Shown here piece after piece: positions 8,105 through 16,819 of a DNA stretch of 64,000 bases. A program made the translations under genes and the position numbers. Each line of letters begins with the position of its first letter. Within the stretch, counting starts at the first letter, position 1. Under the pieces are notes generated by a model that was given only the letters and a program-made list of their open reading frames with translations, was not told where the DNA came from and made no database searches. This DNA comes from Actinomycetes bacterium (GTDB lineage: Bacteria; Actinomycetota; Acidimicrobiia; Acidimicrobiales; Microtrichaceae), in NCBI GenBank assembly GCA_024222295.1, contig JAAEPF010000017.1:463197-527196 (forward strand). Reading direction: 5' to 3'.

Positions 8105-8545
8105 ATGCGCCTGCAGCTCGCCCTCAACGTCGACGACATCGATGAAGCAGTCGACTTCTACTCGAAGATGTTCGGGACCACGCCCGACAAGATCCGAACC
8201 GGCTACGCCAACTTCGCCATCGCCGAGCCGCCACTCAAGCTCGTGCTCTTCGCCGGAGCCGGTGATGCAGGCTCGATCAACCACCTCGGTGTGGAGGTCG
8301 AGGAGGGTACGCAGGTCACCGCGGCCGCCTCCAGGCTGCAGGCCGAGGGCCTCATCACCACCGAGGTGGAGGACACCACCTGTTGCTTCGCCGAGAAGAC
8401 CGAGACCTGGCTCGACGGACCCGACGGCACCCGTTGGGAGTGGTACGTGAAGAACGCCGACAGCGAGGCCACCGAAGCCGAGGTGCTCGCCGATGACGGG
8501 TCGTGTTGCGCACCCGCCGCCGGCGGAGCCACAAGCTGCTGCTGA
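8105..8545 (+). CDS. ArsI/CadI-family metalloenzyme (glyoxalase fold)
   Basis: A 146-residue vicinal-oxygen-chelate protein. It begins RLQLALNVDDIDEAVDFY, has His60 in NHLGVEV, the vicinal pair C93-C94 in DTTCCFAEK, and Glu in DGPDGTRWEWY, matching the ArsI/CadI group. ArsI is an Fe(II) dioxygenase that cleaves the C-As bond of trivalent organoarsenicals; CadI is the cadmium-induced relative. The tail carries two more Cys pairs (SCCAP and SCC at the end), as in ArsI proteins with accessory thiols. It is divergent from an ArsR-type regulator, which supports a metal(loid) resistance role. Confidence 0.87.
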   Translation: MRLQLALNVDDIDEAVDFYSKMFGTTPDKIRTGYANFAIAEPPLKLVLFAGAGDAGSINHLGVEVEEGTQVTAAASRLQAEGLITTEVEDTTCCFAEKTETWLDGPDGTRWEWYVKNADSEATEAEVLADDGSCCAPAAGGATSCC

Positions 8546-8564
8546 CGACTAGCGTTCGGCGGCA

Positions 8565-10184
8565 ATGAGTGCCGCCACGTCCAACAGCCACCCGGTGCTG
8601 CGCAGCCGACTGGATGTCGGCAGCGGCGAGTGGAACGCCAACGTCGAGGCCATGGAGGCTCTCTGGGCGCAGGTTGCCGACAAGCTCGCCGAGCTGCCGG
8701 CCATCGGCGGTCAGGCGAAGGTGGACCGCCACCGACGCAGGGGAAAGATGCTCGTGCGCGAGCGCATCGAAGCGCTCGTGGACCCGGACACCCCGTTCCT
8801 CGAGCTGATGTCCCTAGCGGCCGCGGAGACCGACGACCCGATCGGCGCAGGCACCGTCAACGGCATCGGGATCGTGGAGGGTGTCGAGTGCATGATCGGG
8901 GGCACCGACATGACCGTGCGGGGTGGCTCCGCCAACCCACACACCGTCGCAAAGGGCATGCGCGCATTCGAGATCGCCCGCGCCAACCGGCTCCCGATGA
9001 TCTCGCTGTCGGAGTCAGCCGGCGCCGACCTGCCGCGCCAGGCAGACATCTTCGTGCCCGGCGGTGCCCAGTTCCGCAACCTCACCCGGCTCTCCAAGGA
9101 AGGCATCCCCACCATCACCGTCGGCTTCGGCCCGGCCACTGCCGGCGGTGCGTATGCGCTGGGGATGAGCGACTACGTGGTGATGGTGAAGAACCGCTCG
9201 TTCGCCTATCTCGGTGGTCCACCGCTGGTGAAGATGGCCATCGACGAGGACGTCGACGAGGAGACCCTCGGCGGCGCCGAGATGCACTCGCGCACCTCCG
9301 GGCTGTCCGACTACCTCGCCGTCGACGAGATGGACGCCATCCGCATCACGCGTGACATCGTGCGCCACCTCAACTGGCAGAAGCTCGGCCCGGGGCCCAG
9401 CGAGCCGGCCGACGAGCCGCTCCATGACCCCGGTGAGCTGATCGGGTGTGCCCAGGCGGATGTGAAGGTGCCCTTCGAGGTACGCGAGATCCTCGCCCGC
9501 ACCCTCGACGGCAGCCGCTTCGAGGAGTTCAAGCCGCTCTACGGCGACAAGCTCGTGTGCGGCTGGGGCTCGATCTGTGGCTTCCCCGTGGGCGTGCTCG
9601 CCAACAACGGGATCCTGTTCTCCGAGGAGTCCGAGAAGGGTGCGCAGTTCATCCAGCTTTGCAACCGCACCAGCACCCCGCTGGTGTTCGTGCAGAACAT
9701 CACGGGCTTCATGGTGGGCACCGCCGCCGAGCAGGGCGGCATCATCAAGGACGGCGCCAAGCTCATCAACGCCGTCTCCAACAGCGAGGTGCCGCACTTC
9801 GTGCTGATGGTCGGAGCCAGCTACGGCGCCGGCAACTACGGCATGTCGGGGCGGGCCTACGACCCACGCTTCATCTTCACCTGGCCCAACCACCGCATCG
9901 CCGTGATGGGTCCCAAGCAGCTGGCCGGAGTGATGGGGATCATCGCCCGCAACGCAGCAGCGGCAAAGGGCCAGGAGATCGATGAGGCCACCCTCGCCGA
10001 GCAGACCGGCATGCTCGAGATGCTGGTCGAGTCCCAGTCGAGCGCGCTGTACGCCACCGGCCGCATGTGGGACGACGGGGTCATCCACCCGCGCGACACG
10101 CGTACCGTGCTGGGCATAGCCCTGTCCGCCTCGCACTCGAACGTCGTATCCGGCGCCGAGGCCTACGGCGTCTGGAGGCACTGA
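8565..10184 (+). CDS. Acyl-CoA carboxylase, carboxyltransferase (beta) subunit
   Basis: A 539-residue carboxyltransferase that moves CO2 from carboxybiotin to an acyl-CoA. The N-terminal crotonase-like half has RRRGKMLVRERI and a GGAYALGMSD oxyanion-loop region; the C-terminal half has LVFVQNITGFMVG and GASYGAGNYGMSGRAY, the pattern of methylcrotonyl/geranyl-CoA-type and AccD1-type subunits. It is followed after a short gap by the biotin-bearing alpha subunit. The most likely substrate is a branched acyl-CoA from leucine or isoprenoid breakdown, but propionyl-CoA-type use cannot be excluded. Confidence 0.9.
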   Translation: MSAATSNSHPVLRSRLDVGSGEWNANVEAMEALWAQVADKLAELPAIGGQAKVDRHRRRGKMLVRERIEALVDPDTPFLELMSLAAAETDDPIGAGTVNGIGIVEGVECMIGGTDMTVRGGSANPHTVAKGMRAFEIARANRLPMISLSESAGADLPRQADIFVPGGAQFRNLTRLSKEGIPTITVGFGPATAGGAYALGMSDYVVMVKNRSFAYLGGPPLVKMAIDEDVDEETLGGAEMHSRTSGLSDYLAVDEMDAIRITRDIVRHLNWQKLGPGPSEPADEPLHDPGELIGCAQADVKVPFEVREILARTLDGSRFEEFKPLYGDKLVCGWGSICGFPVGVLANNGILFSEESEKGAQFIQLCNRTSTPLVFVQNITGFMVGTAAEQGGIIKDGAKLINAVSNSEVPHFVLMVGASYGAGNYGMSGRAYDPRFIFTWPNHRIAVMGPKQLAGVMGIIARNAAAAKGQEIDEATLAEQTGMLEMLVESQSSALYATGRMWDDGVIHPRDTRTVLGIALSASHSNVVSGAEAYGVWRH

Positions 10185-10261
10185 GGTGGACTGCTCTTCG
10201 CGCGAGCGCTCATCGCTGCCGTGGCGGCGCCCCAACCGCCCCATCGGACGCAGGAACGCCC

Positions 10262-10267
10262 AGGAGG
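10262..10267 (+). promoter_or_regulatory. Ribosome binding site that selects the TTG start at 10272
   Basis: AGGAGG lies four bases before the TTG at 10272 and is the best Shine-Dalgarno match nearby. It favours this TTG over the upstream ATG at 10221, whose first 17 codons do not resemble the family. Confidence 0.7.
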
Positions 10268-10271
10268 ACGC

Positions 10272-12302
10272 TTGATACGCAGGCTGATGATTGCGAACCG
10301 GGGGGAGATCGCCGTGCGCATAGCCCGCACGGCGCACCGGCTCGGGATCGACACCGTCGGTGTGTTCTCCGAGGCCGACCGCACGGCGCTTCACACCCGC
10401 ACCGTGGACAGGGCCGTCGCGCTCGGTGGCACCAGCGCGGCCGAGTCGTACCTGCGCGGCGACGCCGTGATCGAAGCCGCCCTCAGCACCGGCTGCGATG
10501 CTGTTCACCCTGGTTACGGGTTCCTCGCGGAGGACCCATCGTTCGCCCGTGACGTCGAGTCCGCCGGTCTCATCTGGGTCGGCCCGACTCCCGAACAGAT
10601 CGAGCTGCTCGGCGACAAGGTCGCGGCCAAGGTGGAGGCCATCGAGGCCGGTGTGCCCACCACCGAGGCCACCGTGGTCACAGCCGATGACCTGCCCGAC
10701 GGCCTGCCGGTTCCTGCCATGGTCAAGGCCGCGGCCGGTGGTGGTGGCCGCGGTATGCGCACGGTGCACGACTCGGCGGACATGGCCGAGGTGGTCGCAT
10801 CGGCCAGCCGGGAGGCAGAGGCGGCGTTCGGTGACGGCACCGTGTTCGTCGAGCCGCTCATCGAGCACGGCCGCCACATCGAGGTGCAGGTCCTTGGCGA
10901 CACCCACGGCAACGTCGTGCATCTCGGGGAGCGGGACTGCTCGATCCAGCGGCGCCACCAGAAGGTGGTGGAGGAGGCGCCGTCGCCCGGCATCGGCGAG
11001 GCGGTCCGCACCAAGCTGTGCGAGGGAGCGGTGGCGCTCGCCCGACGCGTCGGCTACCGAGGTGCCGGCACCGTCGAGTTCCTGGTCAGCTCCGACGCCA
11101 CGATCGCCTTCCTCGAGGTCAACACGCGACTGCAGGTCGAGCATCCGGTCACCGAGGCGGTCTGGGGCGTGGATCTGGTGGAGCTCCAGCTGCTGGTCGC
11201 CGACGGTCGGCCGCTGCCGTTCACCCAAGGCGACCTGGCCCCCAGCGGTCACGCCATCGAAGTCCGCCTTGTCGCTGAGGATCCGGCCGCCGGGTGGCTG
11301 CCCTCCACAGGCACCCTCGGCGACTTCGCGATCGACGGTCTTGCTGTGCGGGTCGATTCCGGTGTTGCGGCGGGATCCGTCGTCTCGGCCGATTACGACT
11401 CCCTCCTGGCAAAGGTGATCGCCTGGGCGCCGGAACGCGACAGGGCTGCGGGTGCTCTGGCCCGAGCCCTGCGCACCGCCGAACTGTCGGGCGTGCGCAC
11501 CAACGCGGACGCGCTGGCTGCGATCCTCACAGAGGAGTCCTTCGGCAGTGGTGAGGCCACCACCGCGTATCTCAGCGAGCACCCGGAGGTCGCCGAAGCG
11601 ACCGGGCCGTCCGGGGAGGACCGTACGGTTCACCTCGTCGCGGCCGCCATGGCGCAGCAGGCAGCGGACCGCGAGGCCGACTCGCTCTGGTCGTTCGCCC
11701 CGTCGGGGTGGCGCAACGTCGCAACCGTGGGGCAACGGCGGGCCTTCTCGGATCTGGTAGCCGGTGAGGGCGCAGAACCGATCCAGCTCGAATACTCACT
11801 GGAGTCGGCATCTAATCCCGAGTCGGTTCGCGGCCACGTCTTGGTGGGGGCACCGCCCGAGCCCGGTGGCGACGGTGTGCTCGGCCAGGACGCGCGCCGG
11901 TCGTTCATGCTCGCGGCGCACCTGGTCGCGCCGGACCGTTGGCAGGTCGAGCTCGACGGCGTGGCTGCCGAGGTGCGTGTGCGTCGCAATGACGAGGGCA
12001 CGCTGACTGTCGCCGGCGCCGCGGGACGGACCGTCTGGCAGCCTGTGTCGCCCTTTGCCGACCACGACGCGGCCGGTGCTGCCGGGGGCCCTGTGTCGCC
12101 GCTGCCCGGCTCTGTCATCTCCGTGCATGTCTCCGAGGGTGACTCGGTGTCCGACGGAGACCTGCTCGTGGTGGTGGAGGCCATGAAGATGGAACACCGC
12201 ATCACGGCGCGCTCAGATGCCGTGGTCGGCGAGGTGCTCGTGGCCGAGGGCGACAAGGTCGACGCCGGAGACCTGCTCGTCACCCTCGTCGAGCCCTCCT
12301 GA
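10272..12302 (+). CDS. Acyl-CoA carboxylase alpha subunit (biotin carboxylase plus biotin carrier)
   Basis: A 676-residue fusion. The biotin carboxylase part starts with RRLMIANRGEIAVRIARTA, has the ATP-grasp glycine loop KAAAGGGGRGM near residue 155 and EVNTRLQVEHPVTE at about residue 280. A divergent middle linker follows, then a C-terminal biotinyl domain with VEAMKMEHR, in which Lys639 would carry biotin. It carboxylates biotin with ATP and bicarbonate for the neighbouring beta subunit. The start is the TTG after a strong ribosome binding site. A stable hairpin lies 40 bases after the stop. Confidence 0.92.
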   Translation: MIRRLMIANRGEIAVRIARTAHRLGIDTVGVFSEADRTALHTRTVDRAVALGGTSAAESYLRGDAVIEAALSTGCDAVHPGYGFLAEDPSFARDVESAGLIWVGPTPEQIELLGDKVAAKVEAIEAGVPTTEATVVTADDLPDGLPVPAMVKAAAGGGGRGMRTVHDSADMAEVVASASREAEAAFGDGTVFVEPLIEHGRHIEVQVLGDTHGNVVHLGERDCSIQRRHQKVVEEAPSPGIGEAVRTKLCEGAVALARRVGYRGAGTVEFLVSSDATIAFLEVNTRLQVEHPVTEAVWGVDLVELQLLVADGRPLPFTQGDLAPSGHAIEVRLVAEDPAAGWLPSTGTLGDFAIDGLAVRVDSGVAAGSVVSADYDSLLAKVIAWAPERDRAAGALARALRTAELSGVRTNADALAAILTEESFGSGEATTAYLSEHPEVAEATGPSGEDRTVHLVAAAMAQQAADREADSLWSFAPSGWRNVATVGQRRAFSDLVAGEGAEPIQLEYSLESASNPESVRGHVLVGAPPEPGGDGVLGQDARRSFMLAAHLVAPDRWQVELDGVAAEVRVRRNDEGTLTVAGAAGRTVWQPVSPFADHDAAGAAGGPVSPLPGSVISVHVSEGDSVSDGDLLVVVEAMKMEHRITARSDAVVGEVLVAEGDKVDAGDLLVTLVEPS

Positions 12303-12342
12303 GCGGCCCGGACGCCGCGCTCGACGCCGGCGGCCGGGCGCG

Positions 12343-12372
12343 GAACGGGGACGCCCGAAGGCGCCCCCGTTC
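12343..12372 (+). terminator. Terminator-like hairpin after the carboxylase genes
   Basis: GAACGGGG at 12343-12350 and CCCCGTTC at 12365-12372 pair; inside, CGCC and GGCG continue the stem after one mismatch, leaving a CGAA tetraloop. It lies between convergent genes, so it may serve both. Confidence 0.65.
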
Positions 12373-12442
12373 ATCGGGCAACTGTGTCGAGTCAGCCTGC
12401 CCGGGCCGACCCGGCCTGGCGCTGCCCCAGTTGGCCCCAGGC

Positions 12443-12859
12443 TCAGTCGAGGGCCTTGGCCTTCAACTTGTCGAACTCCTCCTGGGTGATGGCACCCGAG
12501 TCGAGGAGGTCCTTGGCCTGGCTGATCTGCTGAGCGGCATGGCCCTGGCCTTCGCCGGACTGGGCGACCACCTGGGATGCATAGGCCTGCATCTGCTTCT
12601 GCGCGTCGGCCTGGGCTTCGACTGCCCGGTCGGCCATCCCGCTGCCGCGCACGATCAGGTAGATCAGCGGGCCGATGAAGATGAGCAGGAAGATGACCAG
12701 CACCCAGAGCACCTTCGCCAGGCCGCTCAGGTCCTTCGAGCGGAACAGGTCACCGAAGATGCTGAACAGGATCATGAAGTAGATGACCATGAAGAAGATG
12801 GAAAGCAGACCCCAGAGCAGGTGCCCGAACTCGTAGCCGCCGGATTCAGCGAGAAGCAT
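12443..12859 (-). CDS. Membrane protein with PLDc_N-type helices and C-terminal SHOCT domain
   Basis: A 138-residue protein with two strong transmembrane helices (LLWGLLSIFFMVIYFMILFS and LAKVLWVLVIFLLIFIGPLI), the second ending in YLIVRG as in the cardiolipin-synthase N-terminal membrane region. A polar linker rich in Gln and Ala follows, then a C-terminal SHOCT motif (LLDSGAITQEEFDKLKAKAL), a short oligomerisation element. No catalytic residues are present. Its role is unknown. Confidence 0.8.
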   Translation of the reverse strand: MLLAESGGYEFGHLLWGLLSIFFMVIYFMILFSIFGDLFRSKDLSGLAKVLWVLVIFLLIFIGPLIYLIVRGSGMADRAVEAQADAQKQMQAYASQVVAQSGEGQGHAAQQISQAKDLLDSGAITQEEFDKLKAKALD

Positions 12860-12957
12860 TGTTTCTCCTATCGAGGGATTGGAACGCGGCCGACGCTAGT
12901 TCAGTTTCGGCCGGGCGCCACCACGTCGGGCCCAGCGGGGCATCACGACGTCAGCGA

Positions 12958-13410
12958 TCAGAAGGCGCCAAGAGTGGCGGCCAACACGGAGCCGAGTTCA
13001 TTGCAGCGGTCGAGCTCGCCGGGCTCCTCCCCGATGAGTTCGACCGGTTCGCTGGCGGCGCGCCACTGCAGGCCGGTGACGATCCGTTCGATGCCCAGTC
13101 GGGCCCCCGCTGTGTCGCTGGAGCCGTGTATCCACATGCCCCAGGGCCGCCCGGCCGTCGTGTCGATGCATGCGTCGTAGACGGTGTCGAAGAAGTGCTT
13201 GAGGGCCCCTGACATGTACCCGAGATTCGCCGGAGTACCGAGCAGGTATCCGTCGGCGTCGAGCACGTCTCGCTCATGGGCTTCGAGTGCGGGCCGCTCG
13301 ACCACCTCGACTCCGGCGATGTCTGGGTGCCGGGCCCCCTCGAGCACGGCGCCGGCCAGTGCTCTGAGGTGGGGCGTGGGGGAGTGGTGCACGACCAGCA
13401 GGCGGGTCAT
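12958..13410 (-). CDS. Flavodoxin / NADPH-dependent FMN reductase family protein
   Basis: A 150-residue flavodoxin-fold protein. It begins with strand one and the phosphate loop (LLVVHHSPTPHLRALAGAV), then DADGYLLGTPANLGYMSGALKHFFD, which matches the FMN-contacting loops of WrbA-like and FMN-reductase-like proteins. Proteins of this size usually reduce quinones or shuttle electrons with FMN. It stands alone between a convergent and a co-directional gene. Confidence 0.85.
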   Translation of the reverse strand: MTRLLVVHHSPTPHLRALAGAVLEGARHPDIAGVEVVERPALEAHERDVLDADGYLLGTPANLGYMSGALKHFFDTVYDACIDTTAGRPWGMWIHGSSDTAGARLGIERIVTGLQWRAASEPVELIGEEPGELDRCNELGSVLAATLGAF

Positions 13411-13551
13411 CCTGCCGACGCTATCCCGCGGCGCAGCCGATTTCTGAACGTGCTTCGGGCGCAGTTAGCCTCCGTGGAACAGGTGGGGCGGAGCACCCGT
13501 GGTTGGTTGAGCTAGTGGGGTGGCTGTGTCGGATGGCTGCGGGAGGCGACC

Positions 13552-15084
13552 ATGAACCCGTCGATGGATCCAATGAAGCGGCACGTGAGCCCTGCGGGCA
13601 CCGATGCCGACGCCGACACGTTCGCCAACACCGGCGTGAGGACCACCTTCCGTGGCCCGTACTCCGACGGTCCGCCGCCGGAGGCGCTGGAGGTGCACTA
13701 CCCGCCCCTCGACAGGTTCGGCCCCCGCGAGGCATGGGCCCTGGTGGCGAACTCAGCGCTGCTCGTGGTGTTCGTGCTCAAGGGTCTTCTCGCGAAGCTC
13801 CTGCACTGGCGCAGAGGCTCCTGGCTGTGGTGTGCCAGCGAGGGGATGGTCGAGGGCTTCTTCAGGATGGGCCCCACCTGGGTGAAGGTCGGCCAGATGA
13901 TCGCGAGTTCGCCGGGTATGTTCCCCGACCACATGTCGCGCCCAGCCCAACGGTGCCTGCAGGACGTGCCGCCGTTCTCGTTCGATCTGGTGCGGGCGAC
14001 GATCGTGGAGGACCTCGGTCATGATCCGCGCGAGCTGTTCGCGTCGATAGACGAGGTGCCGCTTTCCGCGGCGTCGGTCGGCCAGGTGCACGCCGTGGTG
14101 CTGCCCGACGGGCGCCAAGCGGTCGTGAAGCTGCTGCGCCCGCACATCCTCGAGCGGATGAACCGGGACCTCAGGGTCGCCAACGTGATTGCGAAGGCCC
14201 TGATGCGCACCACGCTCGGGCGGCGCGCCAACGCCGTGGGAATGGTGCGCGACCTGCATCGGGTCACCAACCAGGAGCTCAACACTGCCCTCGAGGCCTA
14301 CCGCCAGGACTCGTTTCGCTCCCACCTGCACGACTTCGGCGACAACGCGATGGTCACCGCACCCGAGGTGGTCTGGGACTACTGCGGTCCGCAGATGATC
14401 TGCATGGAACGGGTCTTCGGTGTGCCGATGGATGACTTCGCGGCGCACGAAGCCATGGGTTTCGACGCCCAGTCCAACCTGCGGCGTGGCATGAAGGCGT
14501 GGATCGAGGCGATGGTCCTTCATGGCCCCTTCCACGGCGACCTCCATGCGGGCAACATCTGGGCACTCGAGGACGGCCGTTGCTGTTTCCTCGACTTCGG
14601 CATCATGGGGGAGTTCAGCGATGAGTGGCGCGACATGGTGCGCGACATCCTCTACACCTTCATGGTCGACCACGAGTTCGCCCGGATCATCCGCGGCTAC
14701 AAGAAGCTCGGGGTGATCCGCGGTGACCTCGGCGACGACGAGCAGCTCGGGGCCATGCTCAAGGTGGTGTTCGACCCGATCATGGCGTCGCGCATGGAGG
14801 ACCTGCAGTTCGCAGACCTTTTCCAGCAGTCGCTTGTGCTCTCAGAGCAGATGGGCGACATCTCCGCGCCGGAGGAGCTGAACCTTCTCGGCAAGCAGTT
14901 TCTCTACTTCGAGCGCTACGTCAAGGGCATCGCACCTGACTACCTGATGGTGCATGACCCCTACCTCATCAAGAACATCTTCCCTGCCGAAGCCGAGCGG
15001 CTGATGGCAGAGCGACGCGCTGGGACGCCGCACATGCCCGTTGATCCCGACGATGACCTCCCCGGGGTGACGGCAGAGGGCTAG
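13552..15084 (+). CDS. ABC1/UbiB-family atypical kinase-like protein
   Basis: A 510-residue member of the ABC1/ADCK/UbiB family. The family's KxGQ motif is in WVKVGQMIASSPGMFP (Lys112), the Ala-rich nucleotide loop is SAASVGQVHAVVLPDG, the invariant Lys follows in QAVVKLLRP, the catalytic loop is HGDLHAGNIW, and the metal-binding Asp is in LDFGIMGEF near residue 348. These proteins are ATPases linked to isoprenoid lipid and quinone metabolism. The ATG at 13552 follows a good GGGAGG ribosome binding site. Confidence 0.9.
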   Translation: MNPSMDPMKRHVSPAGTDADADTFANTGVRTTFRGPYSDGPPPEALEVHYPPLDRFGPREAWALVANSALLVVFVLKGLLAKLLHWRRGSWLWCASEGMVEGFFRMGPTWVKVGQMIASSPGMFPDHMSRPAQRCLQDVPPFSFDLVRATIVEDLGHDPRELFASIDEVPLSAASVGQVHAVVLPDGRQAVVKLLRPHILERMNRDLRVANVIAKALMRTTLGRRANAVGMVRDLHRVTNQELNTALEAYRQDSFRSHLHDFGDNAMVTAPEVVWDYCGPQMICMERVFGVPMDDFAAHEAMGFDAQSNLRRGMKAWIEAMVLHGPFHGDLHAGNIWALEDGRCCFLDFGIMGEFSDEWRDMVRDILYTFMVDHEFARIIRGYKKLGVIRGDLGDDEQLGAMLKVVFDPIMASRMEDLQFADLFQQSLVLSEQMGDISAPEELNLLGKQFLYFERYVKGIAPDYLMVHDPYLIKNIFPAEAERLMAERRAGTPHMPVDPDDDLPGVTAEG

Positions 15085-15127
15085 CGGCGGGGCGCGTCGC
15101 CCGGCGGCCGGTGGTTCTGCGCCGGGT

Positions 15128-16165
15128 TCAGGCCCTGACCGACCGGTCGTCGCAGTCGCGGAGGTCGATTCCGCCGGGCACCTCACCGCTGCGGAGGTAC
15201 TCGCGGAACAGCTCGGGATCGAACTGGGCCGGCTCGTTGCGGGCGACGAAGTCAGTCACTTCTGCGATGAATCGTTGCGGGTCCTGGTGGTGCGGGAAGT
15301 GACCGGCCCCCTCGTACAGGGACACGGTCGCATGAGGACAGGACTCGGCCAGCAACTCTGCGTGGTCCGGCGGTATGACCCCGTCATTGGTTCCCCACAT
15401 GACCGCCATCGGGATCATCGACGCCAGGTAGACGCGGTCCCGCATCGTGACGACCTGGCCGCGCCAGTCGACCACTGCGCGCAACGTGCGGGTGAACGCG
15501 TCGTAGGCGCCGTCCTCGGGCAGTCCGTCGAGGACGCGCTGGAGTTCCTCGGCATCGATCGCGAGGTCGTGCCCGAACACCTTGAGCAGCCGTGTGCCGA
15601 AGCGCACGAAGAGGCGGCCCGGAGGTGTGTGGATGACCGGCACCGCCAGCTCGGTGAAGGGTGCCGCCGCGAGCCGCAACAGCGGCGAGACATCACGGTC
15701 GACCCCGCCGGCCGACACGAGCACGAGTCGTTCCACGCGGTCGGGGTACTGGTAGGAGAACTGCGCCGCGACGCCCCCGCCCAGGCTGTGGCCGATGACC
15801 GTGGCCCTCTCGATGCCGAGAACCTCGAGCAGGTCTCGCATGCCGTTGGCGAAGGCGGCAGCGCTGTAGTCGGCGCGAGGCTTCTCGCTGTCGCCGTGTC
15901 CGAGAAGGTCGGGGGCTATGACCCGGTGGTCCTTCGCCAGGCCTTCCATGACCGGCAGCCAGGACTCCGAGCTATCGCCGATGCCGTGCAGGAGCAGGAG
16001 GGTCGGGCGCCCGTCGTCGTTGGCCGTGCCACCCGATTCGAGCGACGTATCCCCGGCCACCCGGTAGGCGCGCTCATAGCCATGGATGACACGGTGGTGC
16101 ACCGCCGCACCTGCGGGCTCGCCCCGGGAGGCCCGCTTCGTCCGCTGCGTGGCCTTCGTAGCCAT
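15128..16165 (-). CDS. Alpha/beta-fold hydrolase
   Basis: A 345-residue soluble hydrolase. The oxyanion strand is LLLLHGIGDSSESW near residues 55-70, the nucleophile elbow is GHSLGGG with Ser127, and the catalytic His is in EGAGHFPHH. The helix-cap region is long, as in the meta-cleavage product hydrolase and lipase groups. The ATG at 16165 is chosen because the frame upstream of it reads antisense to the divergent MOSC gene. Substrate unknown. Confidence 0.88.
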   Translation of the reverse strand: MATKATQRTKRASRGEPAGAAVHHRVIHGYERAYRVAGDTSLESGGTANDDGRPTLLLLHGIGDSSESWLPVMEGLAKDHRVIAPDLLGHGDSEKPRADYSAAAFANGMRDLLEVLGIERATVIGHSLGGGVAAQFSYQYPDRVERLVLVSAGGVDRDVSPLLRLAAAPFTELAVPVIHTPPGRLFVRFGTRLLKVFGHDLAIDAEELQRVLDGLPEDGAYDAFTRTLRAVVDWRGQVVTMRDRVYLASMIPMAVMWGTNDGVIPPDHAELLAESCPHATVSLYEGAGHFPHHQDPQRFIAEVTDFVARNEPAQFDPELFREYLRSGEVPGGIDLRDCDDRSVRA

Positions 16166-16240
16166 GCCCCACCATTGCACCGATTCGTCACACGGGGAAA
16201 CCCGGGTGACCGTCCGCGCCACCGATGGGACACTGAGGCC

Positions 16241-16801
16241 ATGGGATACCGGACTCGAGACGAACTGAACGCAGGACTCGACCATGTACTCGAGGCCCCA
16301 ACCGATGTGGGCACACTCACGATGGTGGTGCGTCGGCCGGCGGAGAACGAGCGGGAGATCCTCGAGGTCGGGCATCTCAACGTTGCCGAAGGCCTGGCGG
16401 GTGACTGCTGGAACGTGCGCGGATCATCGCGGACCGACGACGGAAGCTCGCATCCGGACATGCAGCTCAACCTGATCAGCTCACGCGTGATCGAACTCCT
16501 GGCGGATGCGGATGACCTCGAGCATCGCGCGCTGGCGGGTGACCAACTCCATGTGGATCTGGACGTGAGCGAGGCCAATCTGCCCGCAGGTACGCGCCTG
16601 GCCCTCGGTGGTGCCGTGATCGAGGTGACCGACGAGCCACACACGGGCTGCGTGAAGTTCGCCGAGCGCTACGGACCCGATGCACGCAGGTGGGTCAACG
16701 CGGGCGACCGCGACGGCCTCCGCCTGCGCGGCTTGAATGCCCGGGTCGTGGTTGAGGGGGCCGTGCGACCTGGAGACACGGTGGGGAAGTTGGCGCCCTG
16801 A
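16241..16801 (+). CDS. MOSC-domain protein
   Basis: A 186-residue single-domain MOSC protein (molybdenum cofactor sulfurase C-terminal domain). The conserved Cys137 sits in DEPHTGCVKFAERYG, and the sequence ends with LRGLNARVVVEGAVRPGD, both standard for stand-alone bacterial MOSC proteins, which are thought to move sulfur or bind molybdopterin. Its stop codon forms part of a hairpin shared with the convergent gene. Confidence 0.9.
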   Translation: MGYRTRDELNAGLDHVLEAPTDVGTLTMVVRRPAENEREILEVGHLNVAEGLAGDCWNVRGSSRTDDGSSHPDMQLNLISSRVIELLADADDLEHRALAGDQLHVDLDVSEANLPAGTRLALGGAVIEVTDEPHTGCVKFAERYGPDARRWVNAGDRDGLRLRGLNARVVVEGAVRPGDTVGKLAP

Positions 16802-16819
16802 CGCCCCGGATCAGGGCGC
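16793..16819. terminator. Bidirectional hairpin that contains both stop codons
   Basis: GCGCCCTGA at 16793-16801 and TCAGGGCGC at 16811-16819 are perfect inverted repeats around nine bases. The TGA of the MOSC gene and the TGA of the opposite dioxygenase gene are the inner ends of the two arms. Confidence 0.6.

Noticed and set aside
9015..11735. A 906-codon open frame on the minus strand across both carboxylase genes
   Set aside because: It lies antisense to two strongly conserved genes, has a His/Gly/Arg-rich composition typical of the mirror of GC-rich coding sequence, and shows no domain.
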